Shown: positions 6,392-16,283 of the stretch, in pieces
Position numbering within the stretch: position 1 is the stretch's first letter
Layout of the letters: every line of letters begins with the position of its first letter
Virus record (IMG/VR): IMGVR_UViG_3300010938_000035
Location: 1 to 64,000 of that record
Direction: 5' to 3' (one strand)
DNA from: a virus
Length of the DNA: 64,000 bases
The notes under the pieces: generated by a model
Database searches by the model: none
Told to the model about the DNA's origin: nothing
The model's input: only the letters and a program-made list of their open reading frames with translations
Made by a program: the position numbers and the translations under genes

Positions 6392-9355
6392 TTAATCAAA
6401 ATAACGTATTTCTTGCCCATTTATTGTATCCGAATCTCTGTAATAAATTACTTTATTGGTCGTTATCATTGATTCATTTGTATAAAAAGGAAAAGATGGT
6501 ATATCATCCTGAAAGCTTAATGTTTCACCATTAGATAGGGATAATCGTTCAATCTTATCTTGATAAGTCCCCCAGTCTTTAGTAACTAAATAAAAATTTC
6601 CTGAAATGCCAGTTGCAATAATACTAATATTATCTGAATTCCCCACATCTTTTGACCAAACTTCCGTCCAATCACTGGTTCTATAACATTTTAATTTAGT
6701 TACCCAGTTGTCTCCTATATATTCCTCTTGAAATATATATAAAGAAGAGCTGTCAGCACAATAATTATAAGGTAACAATCTTATATTTGGAGGTTGTCTT
6801 TTAAGATAAAACCCATCTACAAAAACCCATACTCTATATATATACGTAAGATCATAATACTCACTATAGGAAGGTTGTTCAAAGCTATAATAAAAATAAG
6901 AATAAGTAATATTATCCATAACATATGTAACTTCTGTAAATTCAGTACCTGAAGCAAATATTTCATCATCTGCTAAACCAAATAAATCCTCAAAGTTTAT
7001 ATTAGGCGGGTCGGATCCTGCTGGTACATTTACATACCTCACTCGATACTCAGCACCGGTATAATATGGACCATAACTGTCTTCCTCTGGAAAAAATTGC
7101 TCAAATGTTTTTTCTGTTATAATATCACCAGTATTGATATTAAGAGATTGCAATGAATAATACCACTTACGTAAATAGTTATATGATAAATATTCTAATT
7201 GGTTACCACTATAGGCAGCAGAAAGCTCACTTTCAACTTCCTCTCTGGTCTTAGTTTTCCATACAACATCTTCTACTTTCTTTAGGGATATATAATATAA
7301 GTAAAAATCAGTAATATCCGATCCAATATGAATATGGTTATATTGAACCACTATATTAATTCTATTGGGTGGTAGCTCTGGAAAATAAGGGTCGGGTGGT
7401 ATGGGCCTAGCAATATATTTATGTTCAGTCCTAGTTCCACTGCTATGATTATAAAAAGTTTCAGTATATATAGGACCATTCCCTAGTAATACATAAAATT
7501 GTAGATAAGCATTTTCATATTCAGACTCAAGGTTCCAATAATAAGAAAGTTCAAGCTTATATGTATTATATAATTCGAAGGGAACCGTTTGTTGTAATCC
7601 ATATTTAAAATTAGCATATTCAACTACCCAACGCATTTGACCTCCCGCCCATTCCCAAGAATCATCATATTCCCATTCCGAAGGAAACCATTCGAACGAA
7701 TAATTTTCTACTATTTCGTCGCCTAAAGCACCACCACGTTCAAATGCACCAACAAACCCCACACTAATTTTATTGGTTGATGTTGGTTCAATATATAGCC
7801 ATATATTAGATGGAGATGGATCAATGTTTTTGAGAAAATATTCAAATTCAAAAGAATAAGCTCCAGGTACATCACCCATAGGATAACAATATTCTGTAAA
7901 CTGATCCTGTAATCCAAATTTAACAGCCGCATTTGAAGAATCTCGCCACCATATATTTATTTGAAATTTATATGTTTTTTCATTGTAGACAGATATTTGT
8001 TGTTTTAATTGTGATATACCACTTTGATGTGTCATCCAATGTTGACCACCTACTTCTTCCCACACCCAACCAGAACCAAATGTCCACTCAACAGGCTCTG
8101 TTTCAAATCTAGGATTTTTTACCAAATTGTCACCATAGGTTGGGTAAAAAAGAGGATCAAGAATCTCCATATTACAATCAAAAGGACCATCATAATTTCC
8201 CATTCCTAATGGTGACAATCCACCATAATTAAATGATTCAAACAAGTATTTTACAAAACCAACAATAAGTTGTTGGTTTTGTATACAAAAAGGGACAAAT
8301 CCACCGGATTCTACTATTGTTTCTGGTGAACTACCTACAAGTGCATTCTTCTTCCACAAAAGACTACCATTGTTACTAAGATCCATTGCAATTAATTGTT
8401 CACTACCGGGAATATATTCCGCCATTATTAAATCTGATACCGGTATAAAAATATTCCCCGATTGTAAACATTTTACAATTGAACTTGGACTCCAACCAAT
8501 GTATGTGAAAAGAGGATAAGAGAAATTTGGCGGTAGATCATAGGGACATTGAATTGGTTGTGATACTTCAGCAGTATTTAAATTAATCTTCCAAATCCAA
8601 TTATTAATTTCAGTGTCTCCTGAGGATCTGTACTGATTTCCAACAATATATCCAATATCATTATAAATAAAAAAATCTACCCATGATGAACTAGCATTAG
8701 ATGGAGGTTCTGTTGATAACCATATGAAACTAAGATCAGCAGTTCTATATTTTACTATCGTATTATTAGGATGATTAAATATCAAATAACCAAATTCACC
8801 ATTTGAATCTAAATAATGAGCATCAATATCATAAATATTCAAATACCACGTAGAATAAGTAATACCAGACATATTTTCTAAGTTCAACTTAAATACATAT
8901 ATTTTCTTAAAATCAAGTTGACAAACTCCATAAATAAAGGAACCATATTGTCTAAGTAAAAGGTCGATTGAATAATCCGTTTCTATTGATCCGGCCACTT
9001 GTGGTTGTCCTAATAAATTAGAACATTTGTTACGTAAAGAATTTCTCCAACGTAATGGATTATGGAGAAATGTAAACCATGTAGGATTAACCTCTCCCCC
9101 TCCTCCATAGGGAAAACTATAAAATCTATTACCAATTACCTGAGGTAAGTTTTTATTTCCATCCGTAAAAACAATAGGAACCTTTTCTCCTAATGATACT
9201 TTTGTATTAGATACAACAGGCACACCTTTGAGTACAGCACCAGATCCTACGACTCTTACATCTACAGTACCATCATCATTAACAGATTTTACATAGCACT
9301 CATCTGTACCTCTTTTGTGGTAAATTATTCCACTAAACTTAGTAATGTTTTTCAT
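6392..9355 (-). CDS. Large tail protein: OB-like N-domain plus carbohydrate-binding-like modules
   Basis: This is a 987-residue protein. Residues 1-75 (SGIIYHKRGTDECYVKSV ... NDDGTVDVRVVGSG) resemble the OB-type domain of baseplate or tail-spike proteins and match the stand-alone 75-residue protein encoded next door. The middle carries two similar aromatic-rich modules (NPRFETEPVEWTFGSGW and NYSFEWFPSEWEYDDSW) that look like carbohydrate-binding beta-sandwiches. The rest is beta-rich with many Tyr and Trp and resembles a propeller or repeat fold. A host-receptor binding tail protein is the likeliest role. No hydrolase motif is obvious. Confidence 0.6.
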   Translation of the reverse strand: MKNITKFSGIIYHKRGTDECYVKSVNDDGTVDVRVVGSGAVLKGVPVVSNTKVSLGEKVPIVFTDGNKNLPQVIGNRFYSFPYGGGGEVNPTWFTFLHNPLRWRNSLRNKCSNLLGQPQVAGSIETDYSIDLLLRQYGSFIYGVCQLDFKKIYVFKLNLENMSGITYSTWYLNIYDIDAHYLDSNGEFGYLIFNHPNNTIVKYRTADLSFIWLSTEPPSNASSSWVDFFIYNDIGYIVGNQYRSSGDTEINNWIWKINLNTAEVSQPIQCPYDLPPNFSYPLFTYIGWSPSSIVKCLQSGNIFIPVSDLIMAEYIPGSEQLIAMDLSNNGSLLWKKNALVGSSPETIVESGGFVPFCIQNQQLIVGFVKYLFESFNYGGLSPLGMGNYDGPFDCNMEILDPLFYPTYGDNLVKNPRFETEPVEWTFGSGWVWEEVGGQHWMTHQSGISQLKQQISVYNEKTYKFQINIWWRDSSNAAVKFGLQDQFTEYCYPMGDVPGAYSFEFEYFLKNIDPSPSNIWLYIEPTSTNKISVGFVGAFERGGALGDEIVENYSFEWFPSEWEYDDSWEWAGGQMRWVVEYANFKYGLQQTVPFELYNTYKLELSYYWNLESEYENAYLQFYVLLGNGPIYTETFYNHSSGTRTEHKYIARPIPPDPYFPELPPNRINIVVQYNHIHIGSDITDFYLYYISLKKVEDVVWKTKTREEVESELSAAYSGNQLEYLSYNYLRKWYYSLQSLNINTGDIITEKTFEQFFPEEDSYGPYYTGAEYRVRYVNVPAGSDPPNINFEDLFGLADDEIFASGTEFTEVTYVMDNITYSYFYYSFEQPSYSEYYDLTYIYRVWVFVDGFYLKRQPPNIRLLPYNYCADSSSLYIFQEEYIGDNWVTKLKCYRTSDWTEVWSKDVGNSDNISIIATGISGNFYLVTKDWGTYQDKIERLSLSNGETLSFQDDIPSFPFYTNESMITTNKVIYYRDSDTINGQEIRYFD

Positions 9356-9377
9356 ATAAATAACCTACCAATCTTAT

Positions 9378-9421
9378 AAATAACTAATATAATATTATTA
9401 AATAACTAATATAATATTATT
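9378..9421. repeat. Tandem 22 bp AT repeat between tail genes
   Basis: Two copies of AAATAACTAATATAATATTA plus two bases stand head to tail at 378-399 and 400-421 of this kilobase. They fill the spacer between the large tail protein and the OB-like protein and run into the latter's last codons. No function is evident. Confidence 0.8.
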
Positions 9422-9644
9422 TATAACCAGAATAACTAAATATTGATACTCCATTTCTACCACTTAATTTACTAACAAGCACTACATCACCTTCACTATA
9501 ATGAAGATTTTCAATGGATGTAAGTTTAGTCAATCTACAACCAGTACCCTTTATTACAACATCATAGGTCCCATCATCATTAACAGCTACAACCCTACCA
9601 TGATGAAATGGAGTATTATACTGTATTAATGAATGCAGTGACAT
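9417..9644 (-). CDS. Small OB-fold-like tail protein
   Basis: This 75-residue protein consists almost entirely of one domain: HHGRVVAVNDDGTYDVVIKG, then GDVVLVSKLSGRNG. It matches the N-terminal domain of the 987-residue protein encoded just downstream (VKSVNDDGTVDVRVVGSG). Such domains occur at the N terminus of phage baseplate or hub proteins and bind the tail tip. The pair looks like a duplication in which one copy was fused to a receptor-binding protein. Confidence 0.6.
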   Translation of the reverse strand: MSLHSLIQYNTPFHHGRVVAVNDDGTYDVVIKGTGCRLTKLTSIENLHYSEGDVVLVSKLSGRNGVSIFSYSGYK

Positions 9645-9660
9645 AGGATAAATTCACTCC

Positions 9661-11112
9661 CTACTCTGGTGGCCATGGTTCCACTTTACTCATACTATAA
9701 TTATTAAAAATTTGTGCTGTAATAGTTGTAGTTCCCTGTGCTAAAGAATGTGTAACGTCCTTTACATAAAAATTGGAATTTTCAAGTCCAATAGTATCCG
9801 CATAAACAATTATTTGATCACTGGGTTTAATTGCGGGAAATAACCCTGTTGTAAGAGTAATTGTTTCTGAAGACATAGCAGATTCTAACAAAAACCTCTG
9901 TGCAAATTCTTCAAGAGTACTCTTATCGGGAATTAGATCATTAACAATCTGATCTCTTGCTGGTTGCTCTCTAGGGGGACTGCCAAGTAATTGTTCTAGT
10001 GTTGTATTTCTGTACTTAACCTCATAATTAGATGGATCGTATGGATCCTCATTATTCTCAATTGGTCGCCTTGCTTTAACTATAATATGATACCACCATG
10101 TCTCAGCACCTAGTGTTGGTTGAAAGAAAAAAGTCATACTCCTTGTACAAGGAAATGGTTCTGGAGGATATTTTACCCAACCACCAGAACCTTGAGGATC
10201 GGGACTAAAATAAAGCTCCTTTATTTGTCCGTTTACCTCTGATTTTATTACATGTAATCCTATACCACCATCTGGGAACTTCTGTGGATCCGCAATAAGC
10301 ACATGAGACTGAGTATTATTACCCTCTTCCTCAAAAAGAATACAATTTGCTTCATCGGCACGCTTTACTATTACAGAAGTAGCTACATCATCATAGGACT
10401 TTCTGTAACTCAGGTTATATATACATTCAATATCCCTCAGATCATAACTTGTAGGACTTCCGCCGGGATTATATCTATAAGTTTTAAAAACATTACCATC
10501 AACTCTCCAATGTCCAAACTTTGGTAATAGTAATTTTTTTATAACATCTAATGGTATTTCATTGTAAAAATGTAACCATTTAACATTATAATCCAAACCA
10601 CCATCAAGATTACTTGAAAACCCATATTCCCTCAATATATCACTAATAATACCATTAGAAGTTTGTATATTACCTTTAACACTTCTAATAGTATCCTTAC
10701 TCTGGTTATAAACTAAAAGCTTATATGAAGCATCTATCCCACTTACTGTTATTGTAGAATCAGTAGCACCCAAATTTGCAGAAGCTGCAGTGGCATGAAG
10801 ATCAGTCCATGTATGATTATTAGAGACTGAATGAGTATAATGTTGACCATCAATATAATCTCCATTTGCAATTAAACCAATTACCCATGTAGATCTGCTC
10901 ATATATTGTCCTAACCAAGGTGTCTGTGTTACTTTATATGTACCGCTACTGTTATCTATAACAACAGACCACTGGGTAGGTTCGTCCTCTGAAAGTCGTA
11001 TATTTATATCAACAACATCCTGTGTAATATCAACACTATGTCCTGGATAATATACAACTACACTACCACTAGCATATTGATGGGGGCATTGTATTGGTAA
11101 AGTTATAGGCAT
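9661..11112 (-). CDS. Tail hub / baseplate-like protein
   Basis: This 483-residue protein starts with beta-strands (SVDITQDVVDINIRLSEDE, then WSVVIDNSSG). A middle region (SNGIISDILREYGFS ... IPLDVIKKLLLPKFGHWRVDG) matches the usual layout of tail hub proteins of the gpD/gp27-like type, with a helix pair next to a short strand motif. A terminal beta region (YVKDVTHSLAQGTTTITAQI) is typical of the same proteins. It lies just after the tape measure and one small gene, the usual place of distal-tail and hub genes. Confidence 0.6.
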   Translation of the reverse strand: MPITLPIQCPHQYASGSVVVYYPGHSVDITQDVVDINIRLSEDEPTQWSVVIDNSSGTYKVTQTPWLGQYMSRSTWVIGLIANGDYIDGQHYTHSVSNNHTWTDLHATAASANLGATDSTITVSGIDASYKLLVYNQSKDTIRSVKGNIQTSNGIISDILREYGFSSNLDGGLDYNVKWLHFYNEIPLDVIKKLLLPKFGHWRVDGNVFKTYRYNPGGSPTSYDLRDIECIYNLSYRKSYDDVATSVIVKRADEANCILFEEEGNNTQSHVLIADPQKFPDGGIGLHVIKSEVNGQIKELYFSPDPQGSGGWVKYPPEPFPCTRSMTFFFQPTLGAETWWYHIIVKARRPIENNEDPYDPSNYEVKYRNTTLEQLLGSPPREQPARDQIVNDLIPDKSTLEEFAQRFLLESAMSSETITLTTGLFPAIKPSDQIIVYADTIGLENSNFYVKDVTHSLAQGTTTITAQIFNNYSMSKVEPWPPE

Positions 11113-11131
11113 GCACTGTCTCCCAATAAAA

Positions 11132-11569
11132 TTACTCTATATCAAGAACCCTCATGTGAAAAACAACGCCACACCCAGATTTACATCCAGGTATTGGTCT
11201 CTTTTCTATAGGATTACTAGTATCCCATACACAATGCCATATGGTAACACTATCAGAAAATTTAAACGGTGCAATCGAATTAGTATAAAAAATATCATTT
11301 TCTATTTGAGCTAGTTTGGTAAAACTTATCCAGAAAAACTCAACATTCAATACTTTAGCTCCAACACCACAACCACCATCAAATACATGTGTAGCACCGG
11401 GACTTAGGTAAGATCCTGCCGATACAGTTGGTATACATCTTCTAACTCCAATAGCTCTTTCAGTAATTACAACAACCTTTACAACAGGACTAAGTTCAGG
11501 GAATATTCGCTCACTGGGACTACCACCAGGTCGGAGAAAATAGTATTTAGTTTGTTGATACTCAGTCAT
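11132..11569 (-). CDS. Hypothetical distal tail protein
   Basis: This 145-residue protein is unrecognised. It is beta-rich, and a Gly/Cys-rich patch (GGCGVGAKVLNVEFFWISF) and CKSGCGVVFHMRV stand near the middle and the end. It lies between the tape measure gene and the hub gene, where siphoviruses usually encode the distal tail protein. Start is ATG with a GGAGG-like site (GGAGGTAG) upstream. Confidence 0.5.
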   Translation of the reverse strand: MTEYQQTKYYFLRPGGSPSERIFPELSPVVKVVVITERAIGVRRCIPTVSAGSYLSPGATHVFDGGCGVGAKVLNVEFFWISFTKLAQIENDIFYTNSIAPFKFSDSVTIWHCVWDTSNPIEKRPIPGCKSGCGVVFHMRVLDIE

Positions 11570-11584
11570 TGAATACTACCTCCG

Positions 11585-14500
11585 TTAAATAGGTGATGTA
11601 TCAATATTAGAAGGAGTATTGAAAAAGTCACCAGGCGATGCTCCAACTTTTACAGTCTGACGGTTTTCATTTTTGGTTTCCTTCAAAACTTCAAATATCT
11701 TCTTGAGGAACTCATTACCCTCTTTTTCTATATCCCTTAGTTCAACCAATGGATCTTTGGCAGGACCTGGAGTCTGTGGGGTAGGTTCAAACCCAAATCC
11801 AGCTTTGGTTGGAGTAAACCCCCAACCACGACTCCTTTGTCTTGCAATTCCCCATCCTTCTGCCACTGTAGCTGTGCCCTCTCCCAATGGAACAGGAGCA
11901 AAAGTCTCAGGCATGGCAGTTGTTAAACGGAAAAAGTCATTAATTGTCTTCATGTCAGATATAAATTTTATATTCTCTGGTAGTACTGATCCAGCACGCT
12001 CCATCAACTTGTCTGTTTGCTTTAATTCAGTATTAAGACTTGATACACTATCCTTTAGAGAGTTCATATTATCAACGGCTTTTTCTTCCTCTGTAGCCGT
12101 GTCTTTCATAATCCTCTGAATTTCTAAGTAAGCAGCTTTTCTAATCTTAGCATCCTTGTCAGCTAGATCTCCTAATTCACGTTCCCATTTTACTATTTTT
12201 TCCATTAATTCTTTCAATTGTATTTCTCTTTCTGTATGGGTAGCTCTAAATATAATGCTTTCTATTTCCTCTAAAGCACTTTTCTGTAACTCTAACTTCT
12301 TCATTGTTCTTTCCATTTCCAATCTATCATATTGACGCTTTAAATCATCAGTTTGTTTCATTTGAGCTCTTATAGCATTCATACCATCCTGATAAACTTT
12401 AACATAATCCCCCATATGTGCTTTCATTACATTAGCCTTATACTGTTCCCTGCGCAATTCCTCTTCAAGCCTTTCTTTATTCTTTTTCTCAAGATCAGTA
12501 AGGTTCTTCTTTTGATAGGCTGTAAGCTCTTCACTTAACTTCCTCTGTCTTTCTACCAATGCTTCATATTCTGCCGTTTCCTGTCGATAAACTTGTTGTC
12601 TTTCCGCTAAAGCTTGTTTCAAATGCAAAGTCTTGGTTTCGGACTCCTCTATTTCAAGTTTCATTCGCTCCTTACCCTGTTTCATCTCCAAATCAAATAA
12701 TTCCTGATCATACTTCCATCGGAGCGCCATTGTAGCCTTTAATATAGTTTCATCTGCTTGTGCAATACCCTTCATACTCACAGTATAGGAATTTACTCTA
12801 GCCTGATCAAGTTTTATCATTTCCTTGGTTATATCTATCCTTTTCTGTAATTCTTTATCAGCAAAATAATCTGTTTTCTTATAACTTTCTTCTAGCAACT
12901 GAGCGTATCTATTAAAATACGCATCTATATTAAAATATTTTATTTGTTGGGCTTTTGTAATAACATTAATACCATTTAATTCAATCTTCACTGCTTTATT
13001 AGTATAATCTTGAACCTGAAGTAAACGTCTATCCAAATGATGTAACTGAGCAGCTTCAAGATACCGATTCAATGCTACTTCAAATTTCTTTGTTCGTTCT
13101 TCCCTTTCAGATAAAGCTCTCTGTTCTCGTTCTCTCCATATTCTATCCCGCTCATCAATATTACCTTTGAAATGTTTTAAACGTTCCTCATCAATAACAT
13201 TCATCCGTTTATTATATTCCTGTAACGATATTCGATTCATTGTAAGCTCATGATTAAGAAACTCTCTCCTTCTCTCAAGTGTCTTAAGGGCTTCTTCCCT
13301 AACTAACTCTTCCCTCTTCCTGGTTACTTCCATTATCTGCTGCTCTGAATATAATGTACTTTTCAACAGTTCATCTCTCTGAAATTTTAATTCATTTACT
13401 GCTTTTTGATTATTATCAATTGTATCTTTTAAATATTTTTTATCTTCATATCTGAGTTTATCCAAATGTACTTTTTTATTCTCTAATTCTTGATTTAAAG
13501 CTATTTTTCTTTTTTCATCTTTACCTTTCTCAGCTTCCTCTAATTCCTTTGTAATATTTGCAATCTCAGCTTCAACTTTCATGATTTCTTTAGTATTGTC
13601 TTTTGCACTACTTAATTTACTTGATAAAGTTTTAATATAAGTATCTAATTGATTAATCTGCTTATCATAATAGTCATGTACAATCTTTTCATTCTCTTTC
13701 CTAAACTGTTCTTCAGCACGTTGCATTTTCTCCAATCTATCCTCATACAATTTAAGCATAGCATCACTACTTTTTCTACCCATAGCAATCTCATGTGCAA
13801 CTGCCGATTCCTCTGCCTTTATCCTCTCTTCCACAACCATTTTAGCTGCTTCTGCTTTCTTGAATTGAGTTTCAATAAATGCTTCTGCTTCAATCTTATT
13901 ATTTGTGAAAAGCTTACCTGCCTGATCGGCAAGATCTTTATATGCCTGATATACCCGTTCTACTGAAACTCTACCAAACTCATATGCCTTACCAACAAGA
14001 GTGATCTGCTTACCTAACTTCTCATATTGTTGAGATGCCTGTTCCATCTCATTTATCATATTCTTAAGCTGTGTAACCTCTTTAGTAAGATTGGTTATCC
14101 ACTTTTCTTGTATAGATACTTGTTTTTTGTAAATATCAATGCTATCTATACCTAATCTATTTAGTTCTTTTTGTAATGCAGCAGAAGTACGAACTAACTC
14201 CAGTCTTTTAGAACTGACAGCTTTGCTTTCCGTATCTATTACTCCCTCTGCTGCTATTTTTGCACGTTCATATTCCTCAATAAGTTTAGGCATTCTAGAT
14301 ATTAATTCATTATATCTGTTAGTTAAGTCAACCAATCTAACAGAAAGTACATTATAACTGGATTTTAAGTCATCAGTAGATAAACCAAGTGATCTTACGT
14401 ACCTTATTTGTTTATCTAATGTTTTTGTGCTATCCTCACCTAATTTTCCAATTTCAATAAGTTGGTTAAGATAATCTTTCCTTATCTTATTTACTTCTTT

Positions 14501-15994
14501 CATTACAGCGCCTTCACGCTGTAATGTTTTAGTATACTTGATACTTTGATCCTCTACTTTTTTAGCCCAATACCAAACACCCCCAGCAGCCGCTACAACC
14601 AACCCAGCCCAAGACACAAGTGTCCCAAGAGTACCAACAAGTCCCACAAGAGCCCTTCCCACAAGCGTAATCACAGATAAACCTGTTCTAAGAGAGCTTA
14701 TAAAAAACTTCCAAGTACCGGCTAGTGTTGTCATTATTCCCTTCTGTATAAGAGCCTGGGCATTGTATTTCTCCATCGCTTTACCTACAAGTATCTGTGC
14801 GGCAGCATTTACATTCAAAGCACCAGTATCTGTATTTATAGCAGCAGTCAACTCAGTAAAAGTTACACCAAGTGTCCTAATTGTAGTAATCAACTGTTTT
14901 GCAGCAACACTATCCACTAAAGCACTTTCAGCCCATGCAACTAATGAAGAGATACCTCGTGCAATTAAAGGTAAAAATATTGTGAAAACACCAATAGCAG
15001 AATCAATAGCTAAGCCAATACCGGCAATAGATGCCGCTACTTTTAAACCAATACCCACTACGTTTAACCCGACGCCACCCCATGCAACCGTTTTACCAAT
15101 TAATTCTTTAGTACTTTCGCTTTGCTTATCTAAAGCATTCATTACTTTATATATAATATCAACATATAAAGAATATGCTGATATAGCTTGCTTACCAATT
15201 ACATTATTCAACTCTTCCTGAAGACGTGCGAGTGATGTTACTTTCTTACCAACATCTTCCATAGCAGCTTCGTAGTTACCAGCTGCTTTTTTACCTTCTT
15301 CAAGTATATAATTTATAATTGCTGTTCTGGTTTCAACAACACTAAGAGATGTGGCAGTTTTACCTAATTTTTTAGCATACTCCTCTTGTATAGAATTCAA
15401 TGTTTTGGTTAATCCGAATTGACGGAGAAGCATTGGGTTAAATGTACTAATTGCATCAATCAATGTTGCATAAGCTTCTGAGGAATTCTGCCCTGAAATA
15501 ACAGCTAAATCCTGAGCAACACGTGCAAGTTGTATACCCTTTGATAGATCTATTTCAGATTGTGCTAACCGAATTACTGCAGTCGAAGCTTCCTGAGTTG
15601 TAATACCAAGTGCAGAGATTGCCTGTTGGGCACTTCTCACTTGTCCAGTTGTATATCCAGCATTTTTACCAACGGTATTGAGAATTGTTCCCAAGACTTG
15701 CGTACGTTGATATACTTGAATAGAAGCCAAAGTTATTGAATTTAGAGTATTACCCAAAACAATAAGAGCAGAACCAAATAACTTAGTACCCTGAATTACA
15801 ACTGGCAATCCAACATTGTATTGAATTGCCACTGTAACAAGACTCTTCAAAGCACCAGCAACCCCCTGCAGAGACTTGGTAACTTTGGTTATACTATCAA
15901 TAGCATCTTTGTGATCAACACCAAATTTTACCAAAAAATCGACTATGGTTTTTGTTACTCCTCCAGTACTACCTGGAGTTATGATATCGGGCAT
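11585..15994 (-). CDS. Tail tape measure protein
   Basis: At 1469 residues this is the longest protein in the window. Residues 1-500 contain several Gly/Ala-rich hydrophobic stretches, including likely membrane-active helices (VGIGLKVAASIAGIGLAI and LVSWAGLVVAAAGGVWYW). From about 500 to 1300 it is a long, very charged coiled coil (Glu, Lys, Arg, Gln). It directly follows the frameshifted tail chaperone pair, as in lambda-like tails. Tape measure length sets tail length; at about 0.15 nm per residue this would suggest a tail near 200 nm. There is no lytic domain that I can recognise. Confidence 0.9.
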   Translation of the reverse strand: MPDIITPGSTGGVTKTIVDFLVKFGVDHKDAIDSITKVTKSLQGVAGALKSLVTVAIQYNVGLPVVIQGTKLFGSALIVLGNTLNSITLASIQVYQRTQVLGTILNTVGKNAGYTTGQVRSAQQAISALGITTQEASTAVIRLAQSEIDLSKGIQLARVAQDLAVISGQNSSEAYATLIDAISTFNPMLLRQFGLTKTLNSIQEEYAKKLGKTATSLSVVETRTAIINYILEEGKKAAGNYEAAMEDVGKKVTSLARLQEELNNVIGKQAISAYSLYVDIIYKVMNALDKQSESTKELIGKTVAWGGVGLNVVGIGLKVAASIAGIGLAIDSAIGVFTIFLPLIARGISSLVAWAESALVDSVAAKQLITTIRTLGVTFTELTAAINTDTGALNVNAAAQILVGKAMEKYNAQALIQKGIMTTLAGTWKFFISSLRTGLSVITLVGRALVGLVGTLGTLVSWAGLVVAAAGGVWYWAKKVEDQSIKYTKTLQREGAVMKEVNKIRKDYLNQLIEIGKLGEDSTKTLDKQIRYVRSLGLSTDDLKSSYNVLSVRLVDLTNRYNELISRMPKLIEEYERAKIAAEGVIDTESKAVSSKRLELVRTSAALQKELNRLGIDSIDIYKKQVSIQEKWITNLTKEVTQLKNMINEMEQASQQYEKLGKQITLVGKAYEFGRVSVERVYQAYKDLADQAGKLFTNNKIEAEAFIETQFKKAEAAKMVVEERIKAEESAVAHEIAMGRKSSDAMLKLYEDRLEKMQRAEEQFRKENEKIVHDYYDKQINQLDTYIKTLSSKLSSAKDNTKEIMKVEAEIANITKELEEAEKGKDEKRKIALNQELENKKVHLDKLRYEDKKYLKDTIDNNQKAVNELKFQRDELLKSTLYSEQQIMEVTRKREELVREEALKTLERRREFLNHELTMNRISLQEYNKRMNVIDEERLKHFKGNIDERDRIWREREQRALSEREERTKKFEVALNRYLEAAQLHHLDRRLLQVQDYTNKAVKIELNGINVITKAQQIKYFNIDAYFNRYAQLLEESYKKTDYFADKELQKRIDITKEMIKLDQARVNSYTVSMKGIAQADETILKATMALRWKYDQELFDLEMKQGKERMKLEIEESETKTLHLKQALAERQQVYRQETAEYEALVERQRKLSEELTAYQKKNLTDLEKKNKERLEEELRREQYKANVMKAHMGDYVKVYQDGMNAIRAQMKQTDDLKRQYDRLEMERTMKKLELQKSALEEIESIIFRATHTEREIQLKELMEKIVKWERELGDLADKDAKIRKAAYLEIQRIMKDTATEEEKAVDNMNSLKDSVSSLNTELKQTDKLMERAGSVLPENIKFISDMKTINDFFRLTTAMPETFAPVPLGEGTATVAEGWGIARQRSRGWGFTPTKAGFGFEPTPQTPGPAKDPLVELRDIEKEGNEFLKKIFEVLKETKNENRQTVKVGASPGDFFNTPSNIDTSPI

Positions 15995-15995
15995 A

Positions 15996-16283
15996 TTATA
16001 AGAACCCCCGATCTTTCATCATATCAAAGTCCCGCATAGCCTTTGTAATTAGTTCATCTTTCTTTGATCCTACTTCAGTTAACTTTCGATACCACAATAA
16101 TAAATTAAAAATGCCAATGATCTGTCTAAAGGACAGATTTTCATATACCCAGAAAATATCTTTATTAAGAGCATGAGCTACAATATAACACATCTTCTCC
16201 CTCAGACCAAGAGTATTCCCTACACTGTCTGTCTCTTCGTCAAATTCTGTTGGGATGTCGTCTGTGGAAGAAGATTCTCCAGG
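15996..16283 (-). CDS. Tail assembly chaperone, C-terminal part made by -1 frameshift
   Basis: This frame is open without a stop from the slippery site to 15996. It encodes about 95 residues, including LREKMCYIVAHALNKD and a helical end. An ATG at 16193 could start a 65-residue protein alone. However, the frame is continuous up to a canonical A AAA AAC heptamer in the upstream gene, so it is more likely the lambda gpT-like extension of a fusion protein of about 272 residues (15996-16813). Lambda-type chaperones use exactly this layout just before the tape measure gene. Confidence 0.75.
   Translation of the reverse strand, partial: PGESSSTDDIPTEFDEETDSVGNTLGLREKMCYIVAHALNKDIFWVYENLSFRQIIGIFNLLLWYRKLTEVGSKKDELITKAMRDFDMMKDRGFL

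Noticed and set aside
14763-15221. Plus-strand ORF of 152 codons opposite the tape measure gene
   Set aside because: Antisense shadow of an Ala/Gly/Val-rich region of the tape measure protein.
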